The translations under genes and the position numbers were made by a program. Source: Hymenobacter mellowenesis (lineage in GTDB: Bacteria; Bacteroidota; Bacteroidia; Cytophagales; Hymenobacteraceae). Taken from it: a stretch of 64,000 nucleotides of DNA. The stretch lies in assembly GCF_030581005.1 (NCBI RefSeq), contig NZ_JAUQSX010000015.1, forward strand, positions 62,001 to 126,000, in the 5' to 3' direction. The notes beneath the pieces were generated by a model. It saw only the letters and a program-made list of their open reading frames with translations, did no database searches and was not told the origin of the DNA. Below, one piece after another: positions 16,277 to 23,859 of the stretch. Each line of letters opens with the position of its first letter. Positions within the stretch are counted from its first letter, which is position 1.

Positions 16277-16861
16277 ATGGGAACCAACTTCACATTAATT
16301 GCTGCGTGCATAGCAGCTTTTGCGGCCTTGATTGCAGCAAGCATGTCAGCTTATGTCGCGCTCAAGGGAAAGGACACAGACTTTAAAAACGATTATTATA
16401 AGCGGATGATAGACCGAAGACTGTTGGCTTACGAGCAGTTAGAGTCTTTTATGGTATTATTCAATCGACGTAGCCCCGTCCTTATTTCAACATCCGTAGG
16501 CAGGTCTAAGCAGGAACTGTATCAATTCTTCCTGTCAGACGAAGAGTTTGAAGCATTTTATACTCGTGTTCAAGAAGTTTCAGATAAAACGCTATGGGTT
16601 AGTCATGATATTTTAACGGAACTCTATAAGTTGCACATGTGCTTGGCAGCAATCGTGAATGGCATGGGAGTCCAAGGACAAGTATTTGCACAAGAACAAA
16701 AATTAGAGGTTGAGAAACTTATTAGAGCTGGCATCGAACATGATAATGAACTCAGGGGGTATAAACTTAGAATCAGCTCTTTAATTAGAAAGGAGTTGGT
16801 AGAAATTGCCGATGTTAAAAAATTCTTTGAAGGCCTTAAAAGAAAAGTGACATTAATATAA
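16277..16861 (+). CDS. AT-rich accessory membrane-anchored protein
   Basis: A 194-residue protein with one N-terminal membrane helix (residues about 5-29, TLIAACIAAFAALIAASMSA) followed by a soluble helical domain. The motif DYYKRMIDRRLLAYEQLE begins the soluble part. The gene is clearly richer in A and T than all neighbours, uses many ATA, TTA and AGA codons, and sits between the serine recombinase block and the integrase at the prophage end. This is the usual place for transferred lysogenic-conversion or phage-exclusion genes. The function is unknown; a superinfection-exclusion or defence role is speculation. It is convergent with the integrase, 18 bases apart. Confidence 0.55.
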   Translation: MGTNFTLIAACIAAFAALIAASMSAYVALKGKDTDFKNDYYKRMIDRRLLAYEQLESFMVLFNRRSPVLISTSVGRSKQELYQFFLSDEEFEAFYTRVQEVSDKTLWVSHDILTELYKLHMCLAAIVNGMGVQGQVFAQEQKLEVEKLIRAGIEHDNELRGYKLRISSLIRKELVEIADVKKFFEGLKRKVTLI

Positions 16862-16879
16862 AATTGATTAACTCGTCTT

Positions 16880-18127
16880 CTACGAAGCACTATCGAGCGC
16901 ATCGATGCGGTCTATTTCAGCCTGCTTCATGTCCTCGTCCACGTGCACGTAGCGCATCGTCATGCTGAGCTTAGTGTGGCCCATCAGCTTTTGCAGCACT
17001 TCCACGCGGCCGCCGTGCCGGATGAACTCGGTGGCAAAGGTTTCGCGGCCCACGTGATGGTGCAGGTTCGTTTCAATGCCCAGCACGCCGGCGATGGCTT
17101 TGAGGGTGCGGTTCTCGTATTGGTCGGCGTAGTTGAAAAAGCCCTCGGTGCCGTTCTCTGTCTGTGCTTCCTGCAGGTAGCGCAGTGCCTTTCGGGTAAG
17201 CGGTAGCAGCAGTTCCTTACCCGTTTTCTCCTGGCCCTTCATCGGCCGGAACTTCAACTTGCGGTCGGTGAGCTTGGCCTGGCCGATGTGCACCAGGTCG
17301 CTGAGGCGCAGCGACGAATTGCAGCTGAAGAGAAACTTCTGTAAAATGCGGCGGTGGGGCGTTCGGGGCGCACACATTTTATAGTATGCTTCCAAGTCAG
17401 TCAGCTCGCCCGGTGTCATGGGCTTCCAACTGCTTTCGCCGATAGGCACCTTGAAGTAGGCATATGGCGGCTCGAACGCAATCCGCTCGCGTTTCGCGCG
17501 GGCCAGGTAGGTCTTCACATCTTTGTGCCGGGCCCAGCGGGTATTGAGGTCGGTCACGCCCTGCTTCCGTAGCCACCCATCAAACTCTTCCGGAAAATCA
17601 AAATTGAAGGAGTTGAAGGGTATTTTCTTGCGAAATTCCTTCAGCGCATTCAGCGTGGAGCGGTGGTTTTTCCACGTGTTCTTTTTGATTTCGCCCCGGT
17701 TCCACCGCTCGGTGATGCTGGTTTCCATGAATACCAAGAAGTCGAGCTTGCTGCCGCTGCTCTGGTAGTCGCGCAGGAATTTGGTTTTGTCCAGCTCGTA
17801 GCCACCGAGGCGGGCATCGACGAATACTTTGTTGGCCTTGGCCAGGGCTTGGCCGATGGCCAGATTATAGTCGGCCGCCTGCTGCTCCCACTTCGGGCCA
17901 TACACGCGCCGGGCCACCGCCACCGCCTCAGCATAGCCTTCGGGCTGCTGGGCTTTTGGCAGTTTGGTGAGCAGCACGCCCTCTTTTTCGTCGACCAGCA
18001 GCGCCGGCCAGGTGATTTTAAGACTGATGGGTACGATTTCCCGGTTGACGATGACGCGCATCCGCACCTGCGTGGTGCCATCGGCCCGCGCGGGGGGCAC
18101 CACCTTGATTTTTGCTGTTCCCGACAT
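16880..18127 (-). CDS. Tyrosine-type phage integrase
   Basis: A 415-residue protein. The ATG at 18127 (MSGTAKIKVVPPARADGTTQ) is used; the open frame continues upstream into the tRNA region. An N-terminal arm-type domain with beta strands is followed by a SAM-like core-binding domain (about 120-200) and the catalytic domain. Catalytic residues are visible: Arg in SSLRLSDL, His-x-x-Arg in HHVGRETFATEF, His in LMGHTKL and the nucleophile Tyr in MRYVHV. The layout is that of Bacteroidota phage and transposon integrases. It lies beside the 3' end of a tRNA-Leu gene, which suggests that site as the attachment point. Confidence 0.9.
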   Translation of the reverse strand: MSGTAKIKVVPPARADGTTQVRMRVIVNREIVPISLKITWPALLVDEKEGVLLTKLPKAQQPEGYAEAVAVARRVYGPKWEQQAADYNLAIGQALAKANKVFVDARLGGYELDKTKFLRDYQSSGSKLDFLVFMETSITERWNRGEIKKNTWKNHRSTLNALKEFRKKIPFNSFNFDFPEEFDGWLRKQGVTDLNTRWARHKDVKTYLARAKRERIAFEPPYAYFKVPIGESSWKPMTPGELTDLEAYYKMCAPRTPHRRILQKFLFSCNSSLRLSDLVHIGQAKLTDRKLKFRPMKGQEKTGKELLLPLTRKALRYLQEAQTENGTEGFFNYADQYENRTLKAIAGVLGIETNLHHHVGRETFATEFIRHGGRVEVLQKLMGHTKLSMTMRYVHVDEDMKQAEIDRIDALDSAS

Positions 18128-18128
18128 T

Positions 18129-18154
18129 TTGTAAACGACTTGTAAACATTTGTA
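18129..18154. promoter_or_regulatory. Direct repeats upstream of the integrase (arm sites or operator)
   Basis: TTGTAAAC occurs at 18129-18136 and again at 18140-18147, one helical turn apart, with a truncated third copy (TTGTA) at 18150-18154. They lie immediately before the integrase start codon, so they may bind the integrase itself or a repressor. The role is inferred. Confidence 0.45.
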
Positions 18155-18169
18155 TGCGCAGGACCAAAA

Positions 18170-18206
18170 AATAAGGGGCCCCGGCGTGTGCCGTAGGCCC
18201 CTTATT
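18170..18206. terminator. Hairpin between integrase and tRNA-Leu
   Basis: AATAAGGGGCC (18170-18180) pairs with GGCCCCTTATT (18196-18206) over 11 bases. A second hairpin, TTTTTCCAC (18211-18219) with GTGGAAAAA (18227-18235), lies next to it and would end the tRNA transcript on the reverse strand. Confidence 0.7.
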
Positions 18207-18237
18207 GAGGTTTTTCCACTCATATCGTGGAAAAAAG

Positions 18238-18319
18238 TACCCGGAGCCGGAGTCGAACCGGCACATCTTGCGATATTGGTGTTTGAGACCAACGCGTCTA
18301 CCGGTTCCGCCATCCGGGC
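18238..18319 (-). tRNA. tRNA-Leu (anticodon CAA)
   Basis: The reverse complement folds as a class II tRNA: acceptor GCCCGGA with TCCGGGT, a D arm with GGTAGACG, anticodon stem TTGGT/ACCAA with loop CTCAAAC (anticodon CAA, reading UUG), a variable arm and the T arm ending GGTTCGACTCC. The 3' CCA is not encoded. Its 3' end faces the integrase gene, so its 3' half is the likely attachment core of the prophage. A poly-T stretch follows directly. Confidence 0.9.
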
Positions 18320-18355
18320 AGGATGCTTATTCAGAACAATTCCGCTCTGCCGGTA

Positions 18356-18901
18356 TCAGGAGCGGGCTGCAAAGGTAGCTAGCTGTTGCTGGATGCGCAA
18401 CAGATAGCGCTTTTTTAGGTAGTAGGTGCGGATTTGTTGGAGCGCGGCCGGGCGGTGGTCGGCCGGGAGCTGCTCATAGCCAGCGAGAACGGGCTCGATG
18501 CCGGCGTCGAGGGTATCGGCCAGGGCCTGCGCTTCGGCGGATACTTTAGCTTGCGCCGAGGCATCAGGTTCCATTTCCAGCTCCATCAGTTGCTCATTGA
18601 GGTCCATCATGTCCATCAGGAAATCGGGCGGCAACTGCTCCTGTTTGCCTTCTTCGAGTAGGCCGTGCTGGCGCAGCAGGTAGGCCATGCGGTGGTCGGC
18701 ATTTGAAAGTGTACGGTAGGCATCGGTATTGAGAGTGGCCTGGCGCAGCATCTCGGCCTGATTCTCGGGCGAGGAAGTAGCGTGGAAGTCGGGGTGCGTT
18801 TCGCGGCTCTTGGCGTAGTAGAGGCGCTTGAGGGCCGCTTCGTCGGGGCGGAAAGATTCGGGCAGGCCGTAGAAGGAGAAGTAGTCGGGGGCGTCGGGCA
18901 T
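18356..18901 (-). CDS. hscB: Fe-S cluster co-chaperone HscB
   Basis: A 181-residue protein with an N-terminal J domain: FSFYGLPESF at the start and the HPD motif at residues 36-38 (ETHPDFH), which stimulates the ATPase of the Hsp70 partner. The C-terminal helical domain (about 85-175) has the LMELE and LLRIQQQL stretches that bind the IscU scaffold in this family. It would act in the cytoplasm to transfer Fe-S clusters. Its length matches HscB. It stands alone between tRNA-Leu and the divergent efflux operon. It is the first clearly chromosomal gene right of the prophage. Confidence 0.85.
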   Translation of the reverse strand: MPDAPDYFSFYGLPESFRPDEAALKRLYYAKSRETHPDFHATSSPENQAEMLRQATLNTDAYRTLSNADHRMAYLLRQHGLLEEGKQEQLPPDFLMDMMDLNEQLMELEMEPDASAQAKVSAEAQALADTLDAGIEPVLAGYEQLPADHRPAALQQIRTYYLKKRYLLRIQQQLATFAARS

Positions 18902-19078
18902 GGTACGAAGGTAGGGGAGCAGGGAGGCGCTCGGGCTCTTTTACCCACAATGCGGCCCGATGGTTTGGGCAGTTTCGGCTTCACAAAGCACGGGTTGGCC
19001 GATTATCTTCCCACCGGCCTCAACCCTGAGCGCGAACCCTTTCGTAACTGTTCTCATACGGCTCTTTCTCTTTTTCTA

Positions 19079-20332
19079 ATGCTGGTGGCTTTGGGTCCAA
19101 AATATTCTGTGCTACGATACGTACTGCTGGGCTTGCTGCTGAGTACGGTGGCTTGCGGCGGTAAAAAAGGCGATGATGGCGGCGACGCTGCCGGGGGCGG
19201 CAAAGGTGGCGGGGGCAAAGGCCCCGACGGCAAGGACAGCGGCTCGCCCAAAATCCTCCCCTATGCCGTGGTGGCCGTGCAGCCCCGCTCCACGGTACTC
19301 TACAACGACTTTCCGGCCACGATTCAAGGCCAGCAAAACGTGGAGATTCGGCCCAAAGTGGACGGCTTTCTGGATGCCATTTTTGTCGACGAAGGCGCTT
19401 CCGTGAAGAAAGGCCAGCCGCTGTTTCACATCAGCGCGCCGCAGTATGAGGAGGAAGTGCGCACGGCCCAGGCGGGCATCAAAACCGCTGTGGCCGATGC
19501 GAATACGGCCCGTATGGGCGTGGAAAAACTGCGGCCGCTGGTCGAAAAAGACATTATCAGCCCCTACGCGCTGAAGGAAGCGCAGTACAACCTGCAGGCC
19601 AAGGAGGCGGCGCTAGCCCAGGCCCAAGCCACGCTGGCCAACGCCCGTACCAACGTGGGCTACACCCGCATCCTGAGCCCTGTGGATGGCGTGGTGGGCA
19701 CCATCCCCAACAAAATCGGCAGCCTGGTGACCAGCGCGGCGGCCGACCCGCTCACCACCGTCACGGGCATAGCCAATGTGTACGCCTACTTCTCCGTCAA
19801 CGAGAAAAGCCTGCTCAATTTCACCCGCGACATTCCCGGCAACACCTTGCAGGACAAGCTGGCCCGCATGCCCGAAGTGCAACTGCTGCTCGCCGACGGC
19901 ACGCTGTACCCGCGCCAGGGCCGGGTCGAAACGGCCATTGGCCAAATCAACACCGAAACGGGTTCCAGCGGTTTCCGCGCCTCGTTTGCCAACCCGCAGG
20001 GGCTGCTGCGCAACGGCGGCAGCGGCACGGTGCGGGCGCCGCGCACGCTGCCCCAGGCGCTGCTCGTGCCCCAGAGCGCCACTTATGAGCTGCAGGGCAA
20101 GCGCTTTATCTACACGGTGGGGGCGGGCGGCAAGGTGAAAAACACCGAGGTAACCGTGGTGCCCACGCCCGACGGCCAGTTTTTCGTGGTGCAGGCCGGC
20201 CTGAAAGCGGGTCAGACGGTGGTGCTCGAAGGCGTAAACGGCCTCAAGGACAACATGCAAATCAAGCCCCGCCCGGTAAGCGCCGACAGTGTTTTTGCCG
20301 AGCATAAGGCGGGCGGCGGCGAGAATAAATGA
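19079..20332 (+). CDS. RND efflux membrane-fusion (adaptor) lipoprotein
   Basis: A 417-residue protein. The ATG at 19079 gives a lipoprotein signal (LLLSTVACGGKK), so it is anchored in the inner membrane. A Gly-rich linker follows, then the biotinyl-lipoyl half (DGFLDAIFVDEGASVKKGQP), a helical hairpin (AQAGIKTAVADANTARMG onward) and the second lipoyl half with SPVDGVVG. This order is typical of AcrA/MexA-type adaptors that join pump and outer-membrane channel. It begins a three-gene operon with the pump and channel. A longer open frame upstream, overlapping hscB on the other strand, is rejected because it lacks the signal. Confidence 0.9.
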   Translation: MLVALGPKYSVLRYVLLGLLLSTVACGGKKGDDGGDAAGGGKGGGGKGPDGKDSGSPKILPYAVVAVQPRSTVLYNDFPATIQGQQNVEIRPKVDGFLDAIFVDEGASVKKGQPLFHISAPQYEEEVRTAQAGIKTAVADANTARMGVEKLRPLVEKDIISPYALKEAQYNLQAKEAALAQAQATLANARTNVGYTRILSPVDGVVGTIPNKIGSLVTSAAADPLTTVTGIANVYAYFSVNEKSLLNFTRDIPGNTLQDKLARMPEVQLLLADGTLYPRQGRVETAIGQINTETGSSGFRASFANPQGLLRNGGSGTVRAPRTLPQALLVPQSATYELQGKRFIYTVGAGGKVKNTEVTVVPTPDGQFFVVQAGLKAGQTVVLEGVNGLKDNMQIKPRPVSADSVFAEHKAGGGENK

Positions 20333-20337
20333 ACAAT

Positions 20338-20410
20338 GTAGCGTGGACTCTGCGAGTCCGCGCCTGGGCAAACATCTGGGCAATGCGCGGACTCGCAGAG
20401 TCCACGCTAC
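20338..20410. repeat. Palindromic repeat family A, copy 1
   Basis: Perfect 26-base arms beginning GTAGCGTGGACTCTGCGAGT (20338-20363) and its complement (20385-20410) surround a 21-base loop. An almost identical element lies at 40069-40140 with a different loop. It sits between the adaptor and pump genes of the efflux operon. Confidence 0.85.
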
Positions 20411-20418
20411 AATCGTCC

Positions 20419-20455
20419 GGCTCCCCTCTCCAAGGGAGATGGGACGGGGTGAGGT
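20419..20455. repeat. Palindromic repeat family C, copy 2
   Basis: The block reads GGCTCCCCTCTCCAAGGGAG and ends GGGGTGAGG. It resembles the element at 954-983 in the prophage and sits directly after repeat A copy 1. Confidence 0.5.
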
Positions 20456-20493
20456 TTCACGCAAGCGCAAATGACAAGTAGTCAATTCTGATT

Positions 20494-23400
20494 ATGCTGA
20501 AAATATTCATTGAGCGGCCGGTTTTGTCCACGGTAATTTCCGTGCTCATTGTGCTGCTGGGCTTGCTGGGGCTGTATGCGCTGCCCATTGCGCAGTACCC
20601 CGACATTTCGCCGCCCACGGTGCAGGTGTCGGCCAGCTACGGCGGGGCCAGCGCCGACGTGGTGCAGAAAAGCGTGATTGTGCCCCTCGAAGAGCAAATC
20701 AACGGCGTGGAAGGCATGACCTACATGACCTCGACGGCCACCAACGAAGGCGGCGCCAACATCCAAGTCTACTTCAAGGTGGGCACCAACGGCGACCAGG
20801 CCGCCGTGAACGTGCAGAACCGCGTGGCCAGCGCCACCAGCGTGCTGCCGCAGGAGGTGACGCAGGCCGGCGTGCAGGTGCGCAAGCGCCAGACCAGCAA
20901 CCTGATAACGGCCTCCATCTACAGCGACAACCCGGCCTACGACCAGACTTTCCTGCAGAACTACGCCGAAATCAACATCATCCCGCAGCTCAAGCGGGTG
21001 AACGGCGTGGGCGACGCCACGGCCTCGGGCCAGCGCACCTACTCCATGCGCATCTGGCTGAAGCCTGACGTGATGGCCAACTACGGCCTCACGCCGGCCG
21101 ACATCAGCACGGCCCTCAACCAGCAGAGCCTGGAAGCGGCCCCCGGCAAATTCGGCGAAAACGGCGACCAGTCGTTCCAATACATCATCAAGTACAGCGG
21201 CAAGCTGAAATCGCCGGAAGCCTTCGGCAACATCATCCTGCGCGACCAGGCCCAGGGCCAGATTCTGCGCCTCAAGGACGTGGCCCGCATCGAGCTCGGC
21301 GCCCAGGCCTACAACACCCGCGTCACGGTGAACGGCAAGCCCTCCGTCAGCGTATCGGTGAACCAGGTGGCGGGTTCCAACGCCTCGCAGGTCATCGAGG
21401 ATTCCAAGAAAGCGCTGGCGCTGGCGGCCAAAGACTTCCCCTCCGGCGTGCATTACACACTGCTAGTCGACATCAACAAGTTCCTGGATGCCAGCATTGA
21501 TAAGGTGATTCACACCTTGCTCGAATGCTTCGCGCTGGTGTTTCTGGTGATTTTTATTTTCCTGCAGGATTTCCGGTCCACCATCATTCACGGCGTGTCG
21601 GTGCCGGTGTCCATCATCGGCACGTTTTTCTTTCTCTACGTTTTCGGATTCAGCATCAACCTGCTGACGCTCTTTGCGATGGTGCTGGCTATTGGCATTG
21701 TGGTCGACGACGCCATTGTTGTGGTGGAGGCCGTGCACGCCAAGCTGGAAAACGGCTATAAGTCGCCGCGCAAGGCGGCCATTGATGCGATGAGCGAAAT
21801 CAGCGGGGCCATTGTGAGCATCACGCTGGTGATGGCGGCGGTGTTTCTGCCGGTCACGTTTATCACCGGCTCGTCGGGCGTTTTCTACCGGCAGTTCGGC
21901 ATTACGCTGGCCATTGCCATCCTGATTTCGGCCGTGAACGCCCTCACGCTGTGCCCGGCGCTGGCGGCGCTGTTTCTCAAGGTGCCAGAGCACCAGAAAG
22001 GGACGGAGGGCGAGGCTGCGAAGGACGGTGAAAAGCCCAAGGAAGGTGAGGACGGGGAAGACAAATCCAAGAATGGCGCACCAGCCGAACCCGATAAAAA
22101 GCCCGGCCTGATGAAGCGGTTCAGCATCGCCTTCAATGCTGGCTACGATGCTCTGGTAGAAAAATACAGCGGTGTTATTGGTTTCCTGGCAGCCCGCAAG
22201 TGGGTGGCGCTGGTGGCAGTGGGCGTGTTCGGCGGGGCTTTGTTTTTGTTGATGAAAAACACGCCGTCGAGCTTCGTGCCGCGCGAGGACATGGGCGTGA
22301 TTTTCGTCAACATCACCCTGCCGCCGGCCGCTTCGCTGGAACGCAGCGCCGCCGTGGCCGATGAGGTGGACAGCCTGGCCCGCACCATTCCGCAAGTCCA
22401 AAACGCCCTGCGCACGGTGGGCCAGAACGCCCTGGCGGGCCAGGGCAGCTCTTATGCTCAGGAAATCATCGCCCTCAAAAACTGGGACGACCGCAAGGAT
22501 GTGAGCAACGAGGACGTCATCGCTCTCATGAAAAAGAAAACCGCACACATCCGCGACGCCAAGCTGGTGTTCACCTCGCTGCCCACCATCTCGGGCTTCG
22601 GACTGAACGGCGGATTCGAGTTTCAGCTGCAGGACCGGGGCGCCCACAGCGTGGACGAGTTCTACAAAGTGGCGCAGAGCTTCCTGGCCGCGCTGGCCAA
22701 GCGCGAGGAAATCCAGTACGCCACCACCTCCTTCAACCCCACGTTTCCGCAGTATTTGATGACGGTAAACGCTGTGAAATGCGCCGAGGCCGGCGTGCCC
22801 GTGAGCGGCGTGCTGGCCGTTATGCAGGGTTACTACGGCAGCCTGTACGCGTCCAACTTCAACGATTTTGGCAAGCAGTACCGTGTTATCATTCAGGCCG
22901 ATACAAACTACCGGGCTAACATTGCCGGATTGGGCAAGGTGCAGGTGCGCACCGGCAACAATGTGATGGCGCCCATCACCGAGTTCGTGAGCCTGGAGCG
23001 CGTGTACGGCCCCGAAAGCGTGGCCCGCTTCAACCTCTACAACTCCATGGCCGTGCAGGGCTCGCCCAATGAGGGCTTCAGCACGGGCCAGGCCCTCACG
23101 GCCATCGAGGAAGTGGCCAAGCAAAGCCTGCCGCCCGGCTACAGCTACGAGTTTTCGGGCCTGAGCCGGGAGGAGCAGAACAGTGGCTCGCAGGCCACCT
23201 ATGTGTTTGCGCTGTGTCTGATTTTTGTGTACCTGCTGTTGAGCGCGCAGTACGAGAGTTACTTGCTGCCATTTGCAGTGCTGCTGTCGCTGCCCGTGGG
23301 CCTGACGGGTACGTATGTGTTTGCCAAGCTTTTCGGCATCGATAACAACATCTACCTCCAGATTTCGGTGATTATGCTCATCGGCCTGCTTTCCAAGAAT

Positions 23401-23820
23401 GCCATCCTCATCGTGGAGTTTGCCGCTGAGCGTCGGCTCACTGGCATGAGTATTCAGGATGCGGCCCTGGAGGGCGCCAAAGCGCGCCTGCGGCCTATTT
23501 TGATGACGTCGTTTGCCTTTATTTTTGGGCTGATGCCGCTGCTGTTTGCCAGCGGCGCAGGCGCAAACGGTAACCGCTCCATCGGGGCTGGGGCCATCGG
23601 GGGCATGCTGTTCGGCACCCTGCTGGGCGTGTTCGTGATTCCGGTGCTCTACATGGTTTTCGAGGGATTGCAGGAGCGGATTAGCGGCGAGCCCAAGGAA
23701 AAAATGGAGCAGATGAAGCGTGAGGAGGAAGAACCAGGGGCGGCACCAGCGCCGGAAAACAAACCGGCCAATGACGAGAAACTATCCCCAGCGCCTCAGC
23801 CCGCACCGGCGGCCGGATAG
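20494..23820 (+). CDS. RND-family multidrug efflux pump (HAE1 type)
   Basis: A 1108-residue protein. The start MLKIFIERPVLSTVISVLIV is the conserved first membrane helix of HAE1 pumps, and further helices follow in two blocks of about six. Periplasmic loops contain the porter domains. The charged membrane motif VDDAIVVVEAVHAKLENG carries the proton-relay aspartates. Between the halves is a charged, proline-rich insertion (about residues 500-540) not found in AcrB. The C-terminal tail is long and acidic. It pumps drugs or metabolites out of the periplasm using the proton gradient. It is the second gene of the operon. Confidence 0.92.
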   Translation: MLKIFIERPVLSTVISVLIVLLGLLGLYALPIAQYPDISPPTVQVSASYGGASADVVQKSVIVPLEEQINGVEGMTYMTSTATNEGGANIQVYFKVGTNGDQAAVNVQNRVASATSVLPQEVTQAGVQVRKRQTSNLITASIYSDNPAYDQTFLQNYAEINIIPQLKRVNGVGDATASGQRTYSMRIWLKPDVMANYGLTPADISTALNQQSLEAAPGKFGENGDQSFQYIIKYSGKLKSPEAFGNIILRDQAQGQILRLKDVARIELGAQAYNTRVTVNGKPSVSVSVNQVAGSNASQVIEDSKKALALAAKDFPSGVHYTLLVDINKFLDASIDKVIHTLLECFALVFLVIFIFLQDFRSTIIHGVSVPVSIIGTFFFLYVFGFSINLLTLFAMVLAIGIVVDDAIVVVEAVHAKLENGYKSPRKAAIDAMSEISGAIVSITLVMAAVFLPVTFITGSSGVFYRQFGITLAIAILISAVNALTLCPALAALFLKVPEHQKGTEGEAAKDGEKPKEGEDGEDKSKNGAPAEPDKKPGLMKRFSIAFNAGYDALVEKYSGVIGFLAARKWVALVAVGVFGGALFLLMKNTPSSFVPREDMGVIFVNITLPPAASLERSAAVADEVDSLARTIPQVQNALRTVGQNALAGQGSSYAQEIIALKNWDDRKDVSNEDVIALMKKKTAHIRDAKLVFTSLPTISGFGLNGGFEFQLQDRGAHSVDEFYKVAQSFLAALAKREEIQYATTSFNPTFPQYLMTVNAVKCAEAGVPVSGVLAVMQGYYGSLYASNFNDFGKQYRVIIQADTNYRANIAGLGKVQVRTGNNVMAPITEFVSLERVYGPESVARFNLYNSMAVQGSPNEGFSTGQALTAIEEVAKQSLPPGYSYEFSGLSREEQNSGSQATYVFALCLIFVYLLLSAQYESYLLPFAVLLSLPVGLTGTYVFAKLFGIDNNIYLQISVIMLIGLLSKNAILIVEFAAERRLTGMSIQDAALEGAKARLRPILMTSFAFIFGLMPLLFASGAGANGNRSIGAGAIGGMLFGTLLGVFVIPVLYMVFEGLQERISGEPKEKMEQMKREEEEPGAAPAPENKPANDEKLSPAPQPAPAAG

Positions 23821-23859
23821 GCAACCGGCGTTTTTTCTAAGCTTAAAATAGAGGGCATC

